Assembly: GCA_017473115.1 (NCBI GenBank) | Contig: JAFUNC010000002.1 | Location: forward strand, 89,218 to 153,217 | Source of the DNA: Lachnospiraceae bacterium | GTDB lineage: Bacteria > Bacillota > Clostridia > Lachnospirales > Lachnospiraceae | DNA: 64,000 nt | Direction of reading: 5' to 3' | Shown: piece by piece, positions 1-10,231 of the stretch | Layout of the letters: each line of letters starts with the position of its first letter | Position numbering within the stretch: position 1 is the first letter of the stretch | Notes under the pieces: generated by a model | The model's database searches: none | Seen by the model: the letters and a program-made list of their open reading frames with translations, nothing else | Told to the model about the DNA's origin: nothing | Program-made: the position numbers and the translations under genes

Positions 1-1
1 T

Positions 2-652
2 GCAGAAATGTACAAGGCTTTCGGCGATGAATTGTATCGAACAGAGTTTGAAAATTATGTTAACCAAGAGATTCTGCACGGATATGGTTGGGAGGATGTG
101 GCAAGTTTTGGAAATCTTGCATATCTTTCAACCTCTTATCCTACGGATGAAAAAATTGCCGATAAATTGCGTGCATCCATGCTGGAGAAAGCGGATGCAT
201 TGATGAAGAAGTATGAAACCAATAATTTTGAAATTTCATTTGATGAAAAGGATTATATTTGGGGAAGTAATATGTATGTAGCCGAGAATGGCAGCCATTT
301 GTTTGACGCGTATAAGATTTCGGGAGAGGATAAGTATCTGACTGCGGCGAGAGAGCATATTCATTATATTTTAGGTAAAAATCCTTGTAATGTATGTTTT
401 ATTACAGGTTTCGGAACCAATAAGGTATTAGAACCGCATCATCGTCCGTCAGCAGCCACAAAGCAGGCAATGCCCGGTATGTTAATCGGAGGACCGGACA
501 GTGGTTTGCATGATCCGGATGCAGTGAGAGATTGTACAGGTCTTGCACCGGCGTTATGTCATACGGATAAACTGTTAAGTTATTCTACAAATGAAGTAAC
601 CATTTACTGGAATTCGGCATTATTAATGTTGATGGCACAGGTATTATCATAA
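2..652 (+). CDS. Glycoside hydrolase family 9 (cellulase-type), C-terminal part
   Basis: The reading frame is open to the window edge, so the gene starts upstream and only about 216 C-terminal residues are visible. The piece HIHYILGKNPCNVCFITGFG followed by HRPSAA matches the conserved histidine region of the GH9 (alpha/alpha)6-barrel. Near the end, D-K-L-L-S-Y-S-T-N-E with a following N-S fits the second GH9 signature, where the Asp and Glu are the catalytic pair. GH9 enzymes hydrolyse beta-1,4-glucans such as cellulose by inversion. Signal peptide, binding modules and the N-terminal half cannot be judged. No module follows the catalytic domain, which ends at the stop codon. A strong terminator lies directly downstream. 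Family call is confident; exact substrate is not. Confidence 0.88.
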   Translation, partial: AEMYKAFGDELYRTEFENYVNQEILHGYGWEDVASFGNLAYLSTSYPTDEKIADKLRASMLEKADALMKKYETNNFEISFDEKDYIWGSNMYVAENGSHLFDAYKISGEDKYLTAAREHIHYILGKNPCNVCFITGFGTNKVLEPHHRPSAATKQAMPGMLIGGPDSGLHDPDAVRDCTGLAPALCHTDKLLSYSTNEVTIYWNSALLMLMAQVLS

Positions 653-656
653 AAAG

Positions 657-682
657 AAAAGGGAAGCGTAGGCTTCCCTTTT
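657..682 (+). terminator. Rho-independent terminator of the GH9 gene
   Basis: A perfect hairpin AAAAGGGAAGC / GCTTCCCTTTT with a four-base loop starts five bases after the GH9 stop codon. The right arm ends in a short T run, as expected for intrinsic termination. Confidence 0.85.
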
Positions 683-730
683 ATAATACAGATAATAATA
701 TTCCAATATATCGTATTAAGATAAAAAAAG

Positions 731-762
731 AACCTCTTCGACATGACGGTATCGAAGAGGTT
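731..762. terminator. Bidirectional terminator, mainly for rpsT
   Basis: An 11-bp perfect stem AACCTCTTCGA / TCGAAGAGGTT with a 10-base loop. It has an A run on its left (a T run for minus-strand transcripts from rpsT) and TTTGTTTTTA on its right, so it can stop transcripts from both sides. Confidence 0.85.
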
Positions 763-786
763 TGTTTTTATTTTATAAACAAATAA

Positions 787-1050
787 TTAGTTCATTTTGT
801 TTACAGCGATGCTAAGACGAGAAATCTTTCTTGAAGCATAGTTCTTATGATAAACGCCCTTAGAAGTAGCCTTATCAATAGTACTTGTTGCAGCAAGTAA
901 AGCAGCCTTTGCGGCTTCCTTGTCGTTTGCATCAATAGCTGCGTAAACTTTCTTAACAGCGGTTTTAACACCTGAACGAATTGCTTTGTTTCTTTCAGTT
1001 CTAACCTCAGTTACGAGAATTCTTTTTTTTGCAGATTTGATGTTAGCCAA
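787..1050 (-). CDS. rpsT: 30S ribosomal protein S20
   Basis: The 87-residue basic protein begins ANIKSAKKRI after the start and has the S20 three-helix pattern (KNYASRKISRLS near the C-terminus). It binds 16S rRNA during small-subunit assembly. The start codon is TTG, preceded at good spacing by a strong Shine-Dalgarno GGGAGGTG; no in-frame ATG fits better. A UUG start is also known for E. coli rpsT, where it takes part in autogenous control. The gene is monocistronic: its own promoter lies about 90 bases upstream and a terminator closely follows the stop codon. Confidence 0.95.
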   Translation of the reverse strand: MANIKSAKKRILVTEVRTERNKAIRSGVKTAVKKVYAAIDANDKEAAKAALLAATSTIDKATSKGVYHKNYASRKISRLSIAVNKMN

Positions 1051-1139
1051 GACTCACACCTCCCATTTTCTTCAATCATTCTTGTGAAAATGTTCCATTA
1101 AAGCCGGACACGGACGTTCTAATGTAAACATACGATGTT

Positions 1140-1168
1140 ATTTTATCCGTCTAAAAGCAATCTGTCAA
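1140..1168 (-). promoter_or_regulatory. SigA-type promoter of rpsT
   Basis: On the minus strand, TTGACA (1168-1163) and TAAAAT (1145-1140) are separated by 17 bases. The predicted start near 1133 gives a leader of roughly 80 nt before the TTG start codon. Confidence 0.8.
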
Positions 1169-1229
1169 TACATAAAATCAATAATTTTGAGAAAAATAAG
1201 AGAAAAATTATGATTTAGAGGTTAAAAAA

Positions 1230-2111
1230 ATGGAAGTGTGTCGCGTGAGAACGGATTTGGCATTGGAATCGGCTGAAAGTATGCAAGGACCTGAGCAGGA
1301 AATGAGCGGGGTGTCCGTTTCCGAAGAATATCATGCAAGAACCGATGTTACAATTACAACGGTTGTGATTGAAAGTAAAAATGCATCCAAACGTTTGGGA
1401 AAGCCAAACGGAACTTATATTACTTTGGAAGCACCTTCCATGCACGAAGATGATGAAGCCTATCATCGGGAGATATCTAAAGAGTTAGCGGATTGTGTTT
1501 GTAAACTTTTGCCGTACAAAGAAAAGGAACTTTCGGTTCTTGTGGTAGGGTTGGGTAATCGTGCAGTGACTGCAGATTCATTGGGACCGCTTGTAATTGA
1601 TCATCTTCATGTTACCAGGCATATTTTGCTGGAGTATGGGGCAGCGGCCTATGACAACGCGACCAATATGATCAGCGGCATTGTTCCGGGGGTTATGGCG
1701 CGGACCGGTATGGAAAGTATGGAGATTGTTCGTGGCGTGGCAGAAAGTACGGAGCCGGATGTCATTATTGTTGTGGATGCGCTTGCGGCCAGATCTACCA
1801 AGCGATTGAACCGTACGATACAAATTACCAATACGGGGATTCATCCGGGCTCCGGTGTAGGGAATCACAGAAGCACTTTGAATGAAGATTCTTTAGGAAA
1901 ACCGGTAATCGCCATTGGAGTTCCTACGGTGGTAGATGCTGCAACCATCGTGAATGATGCCATCGGTCGTCAGTATGAAGAAATTCCTCTGTCCAATATG
2001 GCAGAACTTGCAAATATGTATGTGACCGGTAAGGACATTGATGAAATAATACAAAGATTGTCTTTTACAATTTCAGAAGGTATCAATATGGCTTTAAAGC
2101 GTAGTTATTGA
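1230..2111 (+). CDS. gpr: Germination protease GPR (SASP endopeptidase)
   Basis: The 293-residue protein matches spore protease GPR (peptidase family A25), which degrades small acid-soluble spore proteins at germination. The N-terminus has the propeptide-like stretch RTDLALESAES, where GPR zymogens are processed. The core LVVGLGNRAVTADSLGP and the later HPGSGVGNHR are typical of the family. The ATG is preceded by AGAGG. The next gene downstream is spoIIP, the same order as gpr-spoIIP in Bacillus subtilis, which supports both calls. GPR is normally made in the forespore under SigG; a convincing SigG promoter was not found by eye. Direct evidence that the organism makes spores. Confidence 0.95.
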   Translation: MEVCRVRTDLALESAESMQGPEQEMSGVSVSEEYHARTDVTITTVVIESKNASKRLGKPNGTYITLEAPSMHEDDEAYHREISKELADCVCKLLPYKEKELSVLVVGLGNRAVTADSLGPLVIDHLHVTRHILLEYGAAAYDNATNMISGIVPGVMARTGMESMEIVRGVAESTEPDVIIVVDALAARSTKRLNRTIQITNTGIHPGSGVGNHRSTLNEDSLGKPVIAIGVPTVVDAATIVNDAIGRQYEEIPLSNMAELANMYVTGKDIDEIIQRLSFTISEGINMALKRSY

Positions 2112-2171
2112 CGTGAGACGGAAAAGAAAATATTTTCAAAAAAGAGAGAATGTCTGTATTTCGAGAATGCC

Positions 2172-2202
2172 GGTAATTAAGGAGAGATACTTATCATATA
2201 AT
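2172..2202 (+). promoter_or_regulatory. Possible SigE-type promoter before spoIIP
   Basis: CATATAAT at 2195-2202 resembles the SigE -10 consensus (CATACAAT-like), and GGTAATTAA about 14 bases upstream is a weak match to the SigE -35. SpoIIP is a mother-cell SigE product in Bacillus, so the position makes sense, but the match is imperfect. Confidence 0.3.
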
Positions 2203-2255
2203 ATAAAAGTTATGGTAAGACAAGTCTTGTCTGCGCCGGTAAGGAGAAGAACGAT

Positions 2256-3563
2256 ATGAGAGGCAGTAAAAACGGAAAAATAACAGTCATAATGGTAATG
2301 CTCTTTTTTGTTTTTTTGGGGATTGCTGCCTGGATTGAGAATGTCGGAGTACAAAATTATAATGTGGAAACATTATGGCAAATAACTGAAACGGAACTGA
2401 AAACGGAATTGCTTTATGATATTTTTCCTTGCTTTGGATACGCGGGAGAAGAAATGTGGAAGGTTGAGACGTCCGCGGATGAAGAAGTGTTTGTGGGGGA
2501 GATTCCGTTGTATGAATATTCCAAAGAGAAAATGCAATTGGCATATACTATGGAAAACACACCGTTTGAATTGAACTATAGTTTAGTGCCGGAGGAGAGA
2601 CTGGAAACAAAAACGGAAGAGGAAATGGGGGTATTGGAAAATCCGGAGTTTTATAAGGAAATGATGACTGAAAATCATCATGCTGCGATTTTTGCAAAGA
2701 AGACCGATTTTTTTACATGCGGAAGCGGTTTTGTCAGTGAGATAACCACATTTTGGATTACTGAATTTGTTAAGGCTTCCGAAAAAACAGTAGAGTATGA
2801 GTACGGTAAATTGACGGATTACGAGTTTGTGATGGAAAATTTTTATACGGTAGATGCATGTACTGCAGCCGGTCCGGATGTGATTCGGCCGGAAGAATTT
2901 TTGCAGTATGATACAACAATAGATAAAACGGCTCCCGGACCTCATATTTTAATTTATCATACCCATTCCCAGGAAGCATTTGCAGACAGTGTACCGGGAG
3001 ATAAATCCACAACAATTGTGGGTGCCGGAGCAAAACTGTCGGAATTGTTGCGGGAGGAGTACGGATATGAAGTATATCACCATACGGGAGAGTATGATTT
3101 GAATACAAGAGATGATGCTTATGCCAAATCAGCCCCTGCAATCGAGGAGATTTTGGAACAGTATCCTCAAATTCAGGTAATTATTGATATACATAGAGAC
3201 GGGGTTGCGGAAAGCAGACATCTGGTTATGGATTGGGAAGGAAAGCGTGTTGCTCAATTTATGTTTTTTAATGGTCTTAGTTATTTAAATACAAAGGGAA
3301 ATATTGACTATTTACCAAATCCGAATTTGTACGGAAACCTGGCATTGTCTTATCAGACAACGGTGGTTGCCAATGAATATTACCCGGGACTGGCAAGAAG
3401 AACCTACCTGAACGGGTACCGCTACAATATGCATTATCGTGAAAAAACATTATTAATCGAATTGGGAGCACAGACAAACACCGTGGATGAAATTATGAAT
3501 GCCTGCGAGCCTTTGGCACATATTTTGGATATGGTATTTTCCGGAAAAGAAAAGGAAGATTAG
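2256..3563 (+). CDS. spoIIP: Stage II sporulation protein P
   Basis: The 435-residue protein has one N-terminal membrane segment (about residues 9-26) and then an extracytoplasmic domain. The motifs HILIYHTHSQEAF and VIIDIHRDGV belong to the SpoIIP amidase/endopeptidase fold; the His residues and the later Glu (LLIELG) are expected zinc ligands. SpoIIP works with SpoIID and SpoIIM to cut peptidoglycan during engulfment; a spoIID gene lies at 54.0 kb. The ATG follows AAGGAGAAG at normal spacing. About 110 residues between the membrane segment and the catalytic domain are low in recognisable motifs. Confidence 0.93.
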   Translation: MRGSKNGKITVIMVMLFFVFLGIAAWIENVGVQNYNVETLWQITETELKTELLYDIFPCFGYAGEEMWKVETSADEEVFVGEIPLYEYSKEKMQLAYTMENTPFELNYSLVPEERLETKTEEEMGVLENPEFYKEMMTENHHAAIFAKKTDFFTCGSGFVSEITTFWITEFVKASEKTVEYEYGKLTDYEFVMENFYTVDACTAAGPDVIRPEEFLQYDTTIDKTAPGPHILIYHTHSQEAFADSVPGDKSTTIVGAGAKLSELLREEYGYEVYHHTGEYDLNTRDDAYAKSAPAIEEILEQYPQIQVIIDIHRDGVAESRHLVMDWEGKRVAQFMFFNGLSYLNTKGNIDYLPNPNLYGNLALSYQTTVVANEYYPGLARRTYLNGYRYNMHYREKTLLIELGAQTNTVDEIMNACEPLAHILDMVFSGKEKED

Positions 3564-3578
3564 GTTTACATAAAAATA

Positions 3579-3607
3579 TTTACAGAAGATAGAAAGTGAA
3601 TTATAAT
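3579..3607 (+). promoter_or_regulatory. SigA-type promoter before the yfhO-lepA unit
   Basis: TTTACA (3579-3584) and TATAAT (3602-3607) are separated by 17 bases, about 80 bases before the yfhO start. Confidence 0.65.
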
Positions 3608-3691
3608 ATATTAGTTATGCTGTAATTATTATATGATATGGAATTTGTATTGTATTTGAAAGTTGTGTAAAAGACCAAAGGGAATGAAGTT

Positions 3692-6331
3692 ATGGAAAAA
3701 TACTTATCGAAAATTCAACCGAAACATTATGGTTTGGTTGCGTTTGTTTTGACCTGTTTGTCAATGTATATGATGTTTTCGTACGAAGAAGTGTTAAGTA
3801 CAGGAAGATATATCATTATGGAAGGTGACCTGTTCCATCAGTACGTTCCTTTTATCAAAATGTTTGTCAGAGATATATTGCAAGGCGAAAACCCCTTTTT
3901 CTCATGGAGTTTATCCATGGGAATGAATACGTCGCTCTGCTATGCTTATTATGTGTTAAGTCCGTTTAATTTGCTGTATTTGATTTTATACGGTGTGGAT
4001 GAAAATATTGTTACTGCTATTGTTATCATATTGAAATCAGGCTTAGCGGCATTTTTGTTCCAACGATTTGTTGCCAGGCACTTAAAATGTACCGGCGTAG
4101 AATCGATTGTTTTTGCCATATGTTATGCAATGTGCTCTTTTCAGGTAATATTTAACGTGATTCATATCGCGTGGATGGATGCGCTATATTTGTTGCCGTT
4201 GCTTTGCGGTCTGCTTATTTCTTTTGTAAAAGAGGGTAAGTGGAAAGCACTGGTGATTACATATGTATATTTATTTGTGGTACAGTTTTACATGGCCTAT
4301 ATTGTGGGGTTCTTTTCATTATTGTTTTTGCTGTGTGTAATCGTATGCAGTACCGAGATAAAAGTGAAAAAAACAGTTATAATGTTTCTAAAATATATCG
4401 GAATTGTGTTGTTGGCAATTGGAGCAACGGCAGTTATATGGTTGCCTGCCATTTTGTTTCTTATTGGGAATGTTGTACCGACAGAAGCATCCGTGGCATT
4501 GGAACTTACGGTCTTTGATGTTATTAAAAATATGTTTTGGGGACAGATGCAGGGATATGAAGGAATCTATCCATACGTGTACTGTGGAGTGCCGGCATTG
4601 ATTTTATTGCCTTTATTTTGGGGAAATAAAAAGATATGTCTGAAATACAGAGTGTGGGGCGGCATTTTACTTTTTGTTTTATTTTGCTTTATGTTGATAG
4701 AACCGTTATACTTTTTTATACACGCGTTTGATGTGCCGAATCAGTTTGGTTTTCGGTTTGCCTTTTTAATTAGTTTTTTGCTTTGTTGCATTGGGTGTTA
4801 TCAATACAGGAATGCGGACAGGCATTTTACCAAAGGTATGCTTTGCATTCCGGGCGTTGCAATTCTGTTGTACGCACTGGCTGTCATAATAAACGGAAAT
4901 AATGATAGCAGTGGGGCAGATTGGTTTCCATTGATGGTATCGGTTGCGTTTATGCTTGGTTGGATTGGCAGTATGTGGCTTTTGCAGAAAAAAACGCAAA
5001 AAAAGGTTTTGGTGGCAGTGTTTTGTGTTTTTTTGGTTATGGTTGAATTGGTTTCTAACGGTTATGTTTGTTTTCAATATTCGGGGCCGGAAACACATGA
5101 CAGGCAATATACCAATTACCGCAACAGCATAGACTATGCAATGCAGGAATTGGAGCAGGATCAAAGTTTTTATCGTGTAATATATTATAATGATTTTAAT
5201 GATAATTCCGATTCGTGGTTTGGATATAACGGAATGACGGATTTTAATTCTTCAATGAATGTTGTCCATCAAAAAGCAATGCGCAATTTGGGGCATATTT
5301 CCGGTGGGAATATGAATTACACCGTTGGTAATACTCCTGTTACGAGAATGTTGTTTGGGGTTAAATATTTGATTTACGGAATTCATCCGAATATGACAGC
5401 GGTGCAAATGCCGGATCCTTCCATTGCGATGTGCGAGCAGGTGTTGTCTTTGGGCTATATGGTTGATGAGGCTGTGTTGGACTGCGGAATGGCTGATAAT
5501 TATGTATTTGATAATATGGATGCGGTATTAAGCAGTATGATTGGGAAAAAAACGGATTGTTTTCAGGAAATACCGGAAGAAATGATTGACATAACCGAAG
5601 AAAATGCAACGCTGAAATTTGAAGATAATATGTTTGCAATATACCGGGCCAGTGAGAATGAAGACTGCGGATATGTAAGATACAGTGTCAGCGGTGAACC
5701 CGGCCAAACAGCGTATGTTCAGTTTGTGAGGGAACATATATATTTTTCGGACCAATCGCCGATTTTGCTTGGCGGAATTGAGAACAGTATTGAAGATATG
5801 GGATGCTTAACGGCATCTTATGCCAAGGAACTGATTCCTGTGGAGAACGGTTATGAGGTTGTGGTAGAGATGAGACCGGAACATGTACCCATGATTCGGT
5901 ATGAGTCGGCCGATTTCTTTTATTTAAACCGGAGCGAATTAGACAAGGCATACGATATTTTATCTCAAAATCAAATGAATGTGGAAGAATATGCCAATGG
6001 CTATGTAAAAGCAAATGTTACAGTGCCACAGGAGAAAACCGTTCTGTTTACCAGTATTCCTTATGATGAAGGATGGACCGTATATGCGGATGGTGTTGAA
6101 ACACAAACGGTAGCGGTAATTGATGACGCTTTTCTGGCATTGGAATTGGAGCCGGGATACCATGATTTGGAATTCCGGTATGAAGTTCCGGGAGCGAAGA
6201 TGGGAATGGGTGTTTCCGCGGTATCTGTCGGAATATTTGCAATATTCGTAATAACCGATTATATTAAAAAGAGAAAGAACAAAGCGAAGGAAGGAACAAT
6301 AGAACCCGATGTCGAAGATAGAACAGAGTAA
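3692..6331 (+). CDS. yfhO: YfhO-family polytopic membrane protein
   Basis: An 879-residue protein. After a short basic start come about a dozen hydrophobic segments through residue ~465, including the family-typical region [15 protein letters not shown] around residues 46-60. A soluble domain of about 370 residues follows, with a final membrane segment and a charged tail at the C-terminus. The YfhO family is related to GT-C type glycosyltransferases and is linked in some Firmicutes to decoration of teichoic or lipoteichoic acids; the donor here is unknown. The acidic GD in the first loop is the usual GT-C-like catalytic position. The last 23 bases overlap lepA, so the two are probably translationally coupled, although their functions are not obviously related. 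Confidence 0.8.
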   Translation: MEKYLSKIQPKHYGLVAFVLTCLSMYMMFSYEEVLSTGRYIIMEGDLFHQYVPFIKMFVRDILQGENPFFSWSLSMGMNTSLCYAYYVLSPFNLLYLILYGVDENIVTAIVIILKSGLAAFLFQRFVARHLKCTGVESIVFAICYAMCSFQVIFNVIHIAWMDALYLLPLLCGLLISFVKEGKWKALVITYVYLFVVQFYMAYIVGFFSLLFLLCVIVCSTEIKVKKTVIMFLKYIGIVLLAIGATAVIWLPAILFLIGNVVPTEASVALELTVFDVIKNMFWGQMQGYEGIYPYVYCGVPALILLPLFWGNKKICLKYRVWGGILLFVLFCFMLIEPLYFFIHAFDVPNQFGFRFAFLISFLLCCIGCYQYRNADRHFTKGMLCIPGVAILLYALAVIINGNNDSSGADWFPLMVSVAFMLGWIGSMWLLQKKTQKKVLVAVFCVFLVMVELVSNGYVCFQYSGPETHDRQYTNYRNSIDYAMQELEQDQSFYRVIYYNDFNDNSDSWFGYNGMTDFNSSMNVVHQKAMRNLGHISGGNMNYTVGNTPVTRMLFGVKYLIYGIHPNMTAVQMPDPSIAMCEQVLSLGYMVDEAVLDCGMADNYVFDNMDAVLSSMIGKKTDCFQEIPEEMIDITEENATLKFEDNMFAIYRASENEDCGYVRYSVSGEPGQTAYVQFVREHIYFSDQSPILLGGIENSIEDMGCLTASYAKELIPVENGYEVVVEMRPEHVPMIRYESADFFYLNRSELDKAYDILSQNQMNVEEYANGYVKANVTVPQEKTVLFTSIPYDEGWTVYADGVETQTVAVIDDAFLALELEPGYHDLEFRYEVPGAKMGMGVSAVSVGIFAIFVITDYIKKRKNKAKEGTIEPDVEDRTE

Positions 6332-8126
6332 AATCAGAAATTTTTGTATAGTAGCGCATATTGACCATGGTAAGTCAACGTTGGCTGACCGTATTATTGA
6401 GCAGACCGGTTTGTTAACCAGCCGTGAAATGCAGGCGCAGGTGTTAGATAACATGGATTTGGAGCGTGAGAGAGGTATTACCATTAAGTCTCAGGCAGTG
6501 CGAACCGTATATAAAGCCAAAGATGGTGGTGAGTATATTTTTAATTTAATTGATACTCCGGGCCATGTAGACTTCAATTATGAGGTAAGCCGTAGTCTGG
6601 CAGCCTGTGACGGTGCCATTCTTGTGGTGGATGCTGCTCAGGGTATTGAAGCCCAGACGCTTGCCAATGTATATTTGGCGTTGGATCATAACCTTGATGT
6701 GTTTCCCGTTATAAATAAAATCGATTTGCCCAGTGCGGATCCTCAGCGCGTGAAGGATGAGATAGAAGATATTATCGGTATTGAAGCGCAGGATGCACCG
6801 TTGATTTCTGCGAAGAACGGCATCGGAATTGAAGAGGTTTTAGAGGCAATTGTAAATAAAATACCCGCCCCGGACGGTAATGAAGATGCACCGCTTCAGG
6901 CATTGATTTTTGACTCTTTATATGATTCCTATAAGGGTGTTATTGTATTTTGCCGTGTAATGGAAGGTACGGTTAAAAAAGGGACAACCATTCAGATGAT
7001 GGCAACCAAGGCAAAGGCCGATGTTGTAGAAGTGGGAACTTTCGGTGCAGGACAGTTTATTCCCTGCGAAGAGTTGTCTGCCGGTATGGTAGGTTATATT
7101 ACTGCATCTATTAAAAATGTCAAAGATACCGCAGTAGGTGATACCGTAACCGATTTTAACAGACCCTGTAAAGAACCCCTTCCCGGTTATAAAAAAGTAC
7201 GCTCCATGGTATACTGTGGTGTGTATCCCGCAGACGGTGCAAAATATCCGGACTTAAGAGACGCATTGGAGAAGTTGCAGTTAAACGATGCGGCGCTTAA
7301 TTATGAACCTGAAACTTCCATTGCCTTAGGCTTCGGTTTCCGTTGCGGATTCCTTGGTTTGTTGCATTTGGAAATTATTCAGGAGCGTTTGGAAAGAGAA
7401 TATAATCTCGATTTGGTAACCACAGCACCTGGTGTAGTATATAAGGTGCATAAAACGGACGGTGAGATTATTGAGTTAACCAATCCCAGCAATTTGCCGG
7501 ATCCTTCCGAAATTGAATTTATGGAAGAACCTATCGTAACGGCGGAAATCATGGTAACAACGGAATATATCGGTTCCATTATGGAACTCTGTCAGGAACG
7601 CCGCGGCCGTTATCTTGGTATGGACTACATGGAAGAAACAAGAGCGCTTTTAAAATATGAGTTGCCTTTGAATGAAATCATTTACGATTTCTTTGATGCC
7701 TTAAAGTCCCGTTCCAGAGGATACGCATCCTTTGATTATGATTTAAAAGGATATGAGCAGTCTGAACTGGTGAAGTTGGACATTCTTGTTAACCGCGAAG
7801 AAGTGGATGCATTGTCTTTTATTGTGCATAAAGATACCGCTTATGAGCGTGGTCGTAAAATGTGTGAAAAGTTAAAGGACGAAATTCCCAGACACTTGTT
7901 TGAAATTCCTATTCAGGCAGCAGTGGGCGGAAAAATCATTGCCCGTGAAACCGTGAAGGCAATGCGTAAGGACGTACTCGCCAAGTGTTACGGCGGTGAT
8001 ATTACTCGTAAGAAGAAACTTCTTGAGAAACAGAAAGAAGGTAAGAAGCGTATGCGTCAGGTGGGCAATGTGGAGATTCCTCAGCAGGCATTTATGAGCG
8101 TGTTAAAACTGGATGATAAGAAGTGA
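6309..8126 (+). CDS. lepA: Elongation factor 4 (LepA)
   Basis: A 605-residue translational GTPase of normal length. G1 [10 protein letters not shown]3 DTPGHVDF, G4 NKIDLP and G5 SAK are all intact, and the LepA-specific C-terminal domain ([16 protein letters not shown] and the basic [19 protein letters not shown]) is present. EF4 acts on stalled or mistranslocated ribosomes. The start is inside the end of the YfhO gene; GAAGGAAGGA serves as Shine-Dalgarno about 13 bases upstream. hemW follows, the common lepA-hemW order in Firmicutes, but hrcA-grpE-dnaK, which often comes next, is absent here. Confidence 0.97.
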   Translation: MSKIEQSKIRNFCIVAHIDHGKSTLADRIIEQTGLLTSREMQAQVLDNMDLERERGITIKSQAVRTVYKAKDGGEYIFNLIDTPGHVDFNYEVSRSLAACDGAILVVDAAQGIEAQTLANVYLALDHNLDVFPVINKIDLPSADPQRVKDEIEDIIGIEAQDAPLISAKNGIGIEEVLEAIVNKIPAPDGNEDAPLQALIFDSLYDSYKGVIVFCRVMEGTVKKGTTIQMMATKAKADVVEVGTFGAGQFIPCEELSAGMVGYITASIKNVKDTAVGDTVTDFNRPCKEPLPGYKKVRSMVYCGVYPADGAKYPDLRDALEKLQLNDAALNYEPETSIALGFGFRCGFLGLLHLEIIQERLEREYNLDLVTTAPGVVYKVHKTDGEIIELTNPSNLPDPSEIEFMEEPIVTAEIMVTTEYIGSIMELCQERRGRYLGMDYMEETRALLKYELPLNEIIYDFFDALKSRSRGYASFDYDLKGYEQSELVKLDILVNREEVDALSFIVHKDTAYERGRKMCEKLKDEIPRHLFEIPIQAAVGGKIIARETVKAMRKDVLAKCYGGDITRKKKLLEKQKEGKKRMRQVGNVEIPQQAFMSVLKLDDKK

Positions 8127-8217
8127 TTTGGAGTCTGACAGAAGAAGAGGTCTTACTAATATAGGACTTAAAGTATAACTGGAATTATGTAAACCAAAAA
8201 GGAAAGGGGTGTGCAGT

Positions 8218-9354
8218 ATGAATCGCAAATCATTAGGGATTTATATACACATTCCTTTTTGTGTACGGAAATGTCTGTATTGTGACTTTGTATCCGGTCC
8301 TTCAACGCCGGAAATACAAATAAATTATGTTAACCAACTTAAAAAGGAAATATGCAGGACTTCCAATGGTAATATTGTTGATACCGTTTTTATCGGGGGA
8401 GGTACGCCGTCCGTGCTGGATGTCAATCTCTTAGAAGAAGTTTTATGTAAACTAAAAGAAACGTTTTGTTTGGTGCCGGAGTGCGAATGCAGCATAGAAA
8501 TAAACCCCGGTACCGTTGACTACGATAAACTGATAAAATATCGTAAAATGGGCATCAATCGTCTGAGCATCGGTTTACAGTCCTGCAATGACAATGAATT
8601 AAAAGCACTTGGAAGAATCCATGATTGTAAAACGTTTGAAGAAACCTATTTTCTGGCACGAGAAGCAGGATTTGATAATATTAACGTGGATTTAATGTCT
8701 TCGGTGCCTGAGCAGACGCCGGAGAGTTTTAGCCGTTCATTACGTAAAGTGGCAGAACTGAATCCGGAGCATATATCGGTATACAGTTTGATTGTGGAAG
8801 AGGGAACTCCTTTTTATGATATGGAGTTAAAATTGCCGTCAGAGGAAGAAGAACGATTGATTTATCATAAGACCGGACGCATTCTCCGTGAATACGGTTA
8901 TGAGCAGTATGAAATATCCAACTATGCAAAAAAAGGAAGAGAATGCAGGCATAATATCCGTTATTGGCAATGTGAAGAATATCTCGGTTTTGGAGTTGCG
9001 GCAGCCTCTTATCGAAATGGCGTGCGATGGAAAAACACCGTGGATTTGAAACGGTATCTGGGCGCAGAATTAGAAGAGCCTATGGAGAACTCTTTTTATG
9101 AAGAAATGGAGTATCTGACCGAGAAGGATCAATATGCGGAGTTTATGTTTATGGGACTTCGAATGAATAGCGGTATTTCGAAAGAAACGTTTAGAAAACG
9201 GTTTGGTATTTCGATGGAAGAAATATATGGGGATGTGTTGGAAAAACATATCCAAAACGGACTGTTGGAACGGGCAGAACAAAGTATACGGTTAACCGAA
9301 CGCGGTAGGGATATTTCCAATTTTGTAATGGCGGATTTTATTCTTTTAGAGTGA
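8218..9354 (+). CDS. hemW: Radical SAM haem chaperone HemW (HemN-like)
   Basis: A 378-residue protein with the radical SAM cluster motif C15-x3-C19-x2-C22 followed by DF, and the HemN-type glycine motif FIGGGTPS. HemW proteins resemble coproporphyrinogen dehydrogenase HemN but lack its extra features and are thought to insert haem into target proteins. The start was moved from an upstream GTG to the ATG at 8218 because GGAAAGGGG then lies at correct spacing. Possible alternative: an oxygen-independent coproporphyrinogen oxidase; its length and its place after lepA favour HemW. Confidence 0.9.
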   Translation: MNRKSLGIYIHIPFCVRKCLYCDFVSGPSTPEIQINYVNQLKKEICRTSNGNIVDTVFIGGGTPSVLDVNLLEEVLCKLKETFCLVPECECSIEINPGTVDYDKLIKYRKMGINRLSIGLQSCNDNELKALGRIHDCKTFEETYFLAREAGFDNINVDLMSSVPEQTPESFSRSLRKVAELNPEHISVYSLIVEEGTPFYDMELKLPSEEEERLIYHKTGRILREYGYEQYEISNYAKKGRECRHNIRYWQCEEYLGFGVAAASYRNGVRWKNTVDLKRYLGAELEEPMENSFYEEMEYLTEKDQYAEFMFMGLRMNSGISKETFRKRFGISMEEIYGDVLEKHIQNGLLERAEQSIRLTERGRDISNFVMADFILLE

Positions 9355-9432
9355 TTTTTATATATTTCATGTTAAGTAAATCAAAAGTATATGAAAAAAA
9401 ACATTTTTTCGGCGGAAAATACATAATTTTGC

Positions 9433-9461
9433 TTGCAAGGTTTGGACCTAATCTGTATAAT
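9433..9461 (+). promoter_or_regulatory. SigA-type promoter before the sigK-like gene
   Basis: TTGCAA (9433-9438) and a perfect TATAAT (9456-9461) are 17 bases apart, about 78 bases before the start codon. This looks vegetative, which is unusual for a late mother-cell sigma factor. Confidence 0.6.
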
Positions 9462-9538
9462 ATTTTGTAGACGCGTGGAAAGGCACAATTGAAATCGTCC
9501 TCTCATAGAATGTGATAAAGAGTTCATGGAGGCTTCTT

Positions 9539-10183
9539 TTGAAAACTTTTCAACAACCGCTTACTGCAGACGAGGAAGCCTTTTATATACGGCAGATGCA
9601 AGAAGATGGCAATGGAGAAAAGGGACTTGAAGCACGAAATATTCTCATTGAAAGAAATTTAAGACTGGTGGCGCATGTTGCGAAGAAATATCAGGGTGTG
9701 GATGAGAATACGGAGGATTTGATTTCGGTGGGAACCATAGGATTGATGAAGGCAATTGCCACCTTTGATGCAACAAAAGGAAATAAGTTGGCAACCTATG
9801 CGGCCCGATGTATTGAGAATGAACTTCTGATGATGTTTCGTTCAAGAAAAAAACTTTCCAGGGAAGTGTCCTTGTATGAGCCGATCGGAACCGATACGGA
9901 AGGAAATGAAATCAGCCTTCTGGATGTAATCGAGAGCGAGCAGGCAGATGTGGTGGAGGAAATGGAGCGCACAGAGAATCTTAGGAAACTTGGTTCGCTG
10001 ATAGATAATTGCCTGACACCGCGGGAGAAAGAAATCATTTTTATGCGTTATGGGTTAATGAGAGAGCACGAGATGACCCAGAGAGAGGTTGGAATGGCCT
10101 TGGGAATTTCCAGAAGTTATGTCTCAAGAATTGAGAAGAAGGCTTTGAAGAAATTAAGGGAGGGCTTTGACCATACAAAATAG
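9539..10183 (+). CDS. sigK: Sporulation sigma factor, SigK type
   Basis: A 214-residue sigma-70 family protein. ARNILIERNLRLVAHVAKKY (region 2.1), DLISVGTIGLMKAIATFD (2.3-2.4), LATYAARCIENE and the C-terminal region 4 helix-turn-helix TQREVGMALGISRSYVSRIE all closely follow SigK/SigE. The TTG at 9539 is chosen as start: GGAGG sits six bases upstream, whereas the upstream GTG at 9512 has none. The protein then begins about five residues before the conserved PLT-x-EEE, so there is no hydrophobic pro-sequence. This resembles the short SigK of Clostridioides difficile and differs from pro-SigK of Bacillus. The gene is not interrupted by a skin element. SigK versus another sporulation sigma is judged from the N-terminal motif only. 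Confidence 0.82.
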   Translation: MKTFQQPLTADEEAFYIRQMQEDGNGEKGLEARNILIERNLRLVAHVAKKYQGVDENTEDLISVGTIGLMKAIATFDATKGNKLATYAARCIENELLMMFRSRKKLSREVSLYEPIGTDTEGNEISLLDVIESEQADVVEEMERTENLRKLGSLIDNCLTPREKEIIFMRYGLMREHEMTQREVGMALGISRSYVSRIEKKALKKLREGFDHTK

Positions 10184-10231
10184 TGTACCTTTATCCTGAT
10201 AAAGTACCAAATAAGAAAAGGGGAAAGAACT

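Noticed and set aside
9512-9538. GTG at 9512 as the sigK-type start
   Set aside because: It has no ribosome binding site and would add only nine residues of no clear character; GGAGG is placed for the TTG at 9539.
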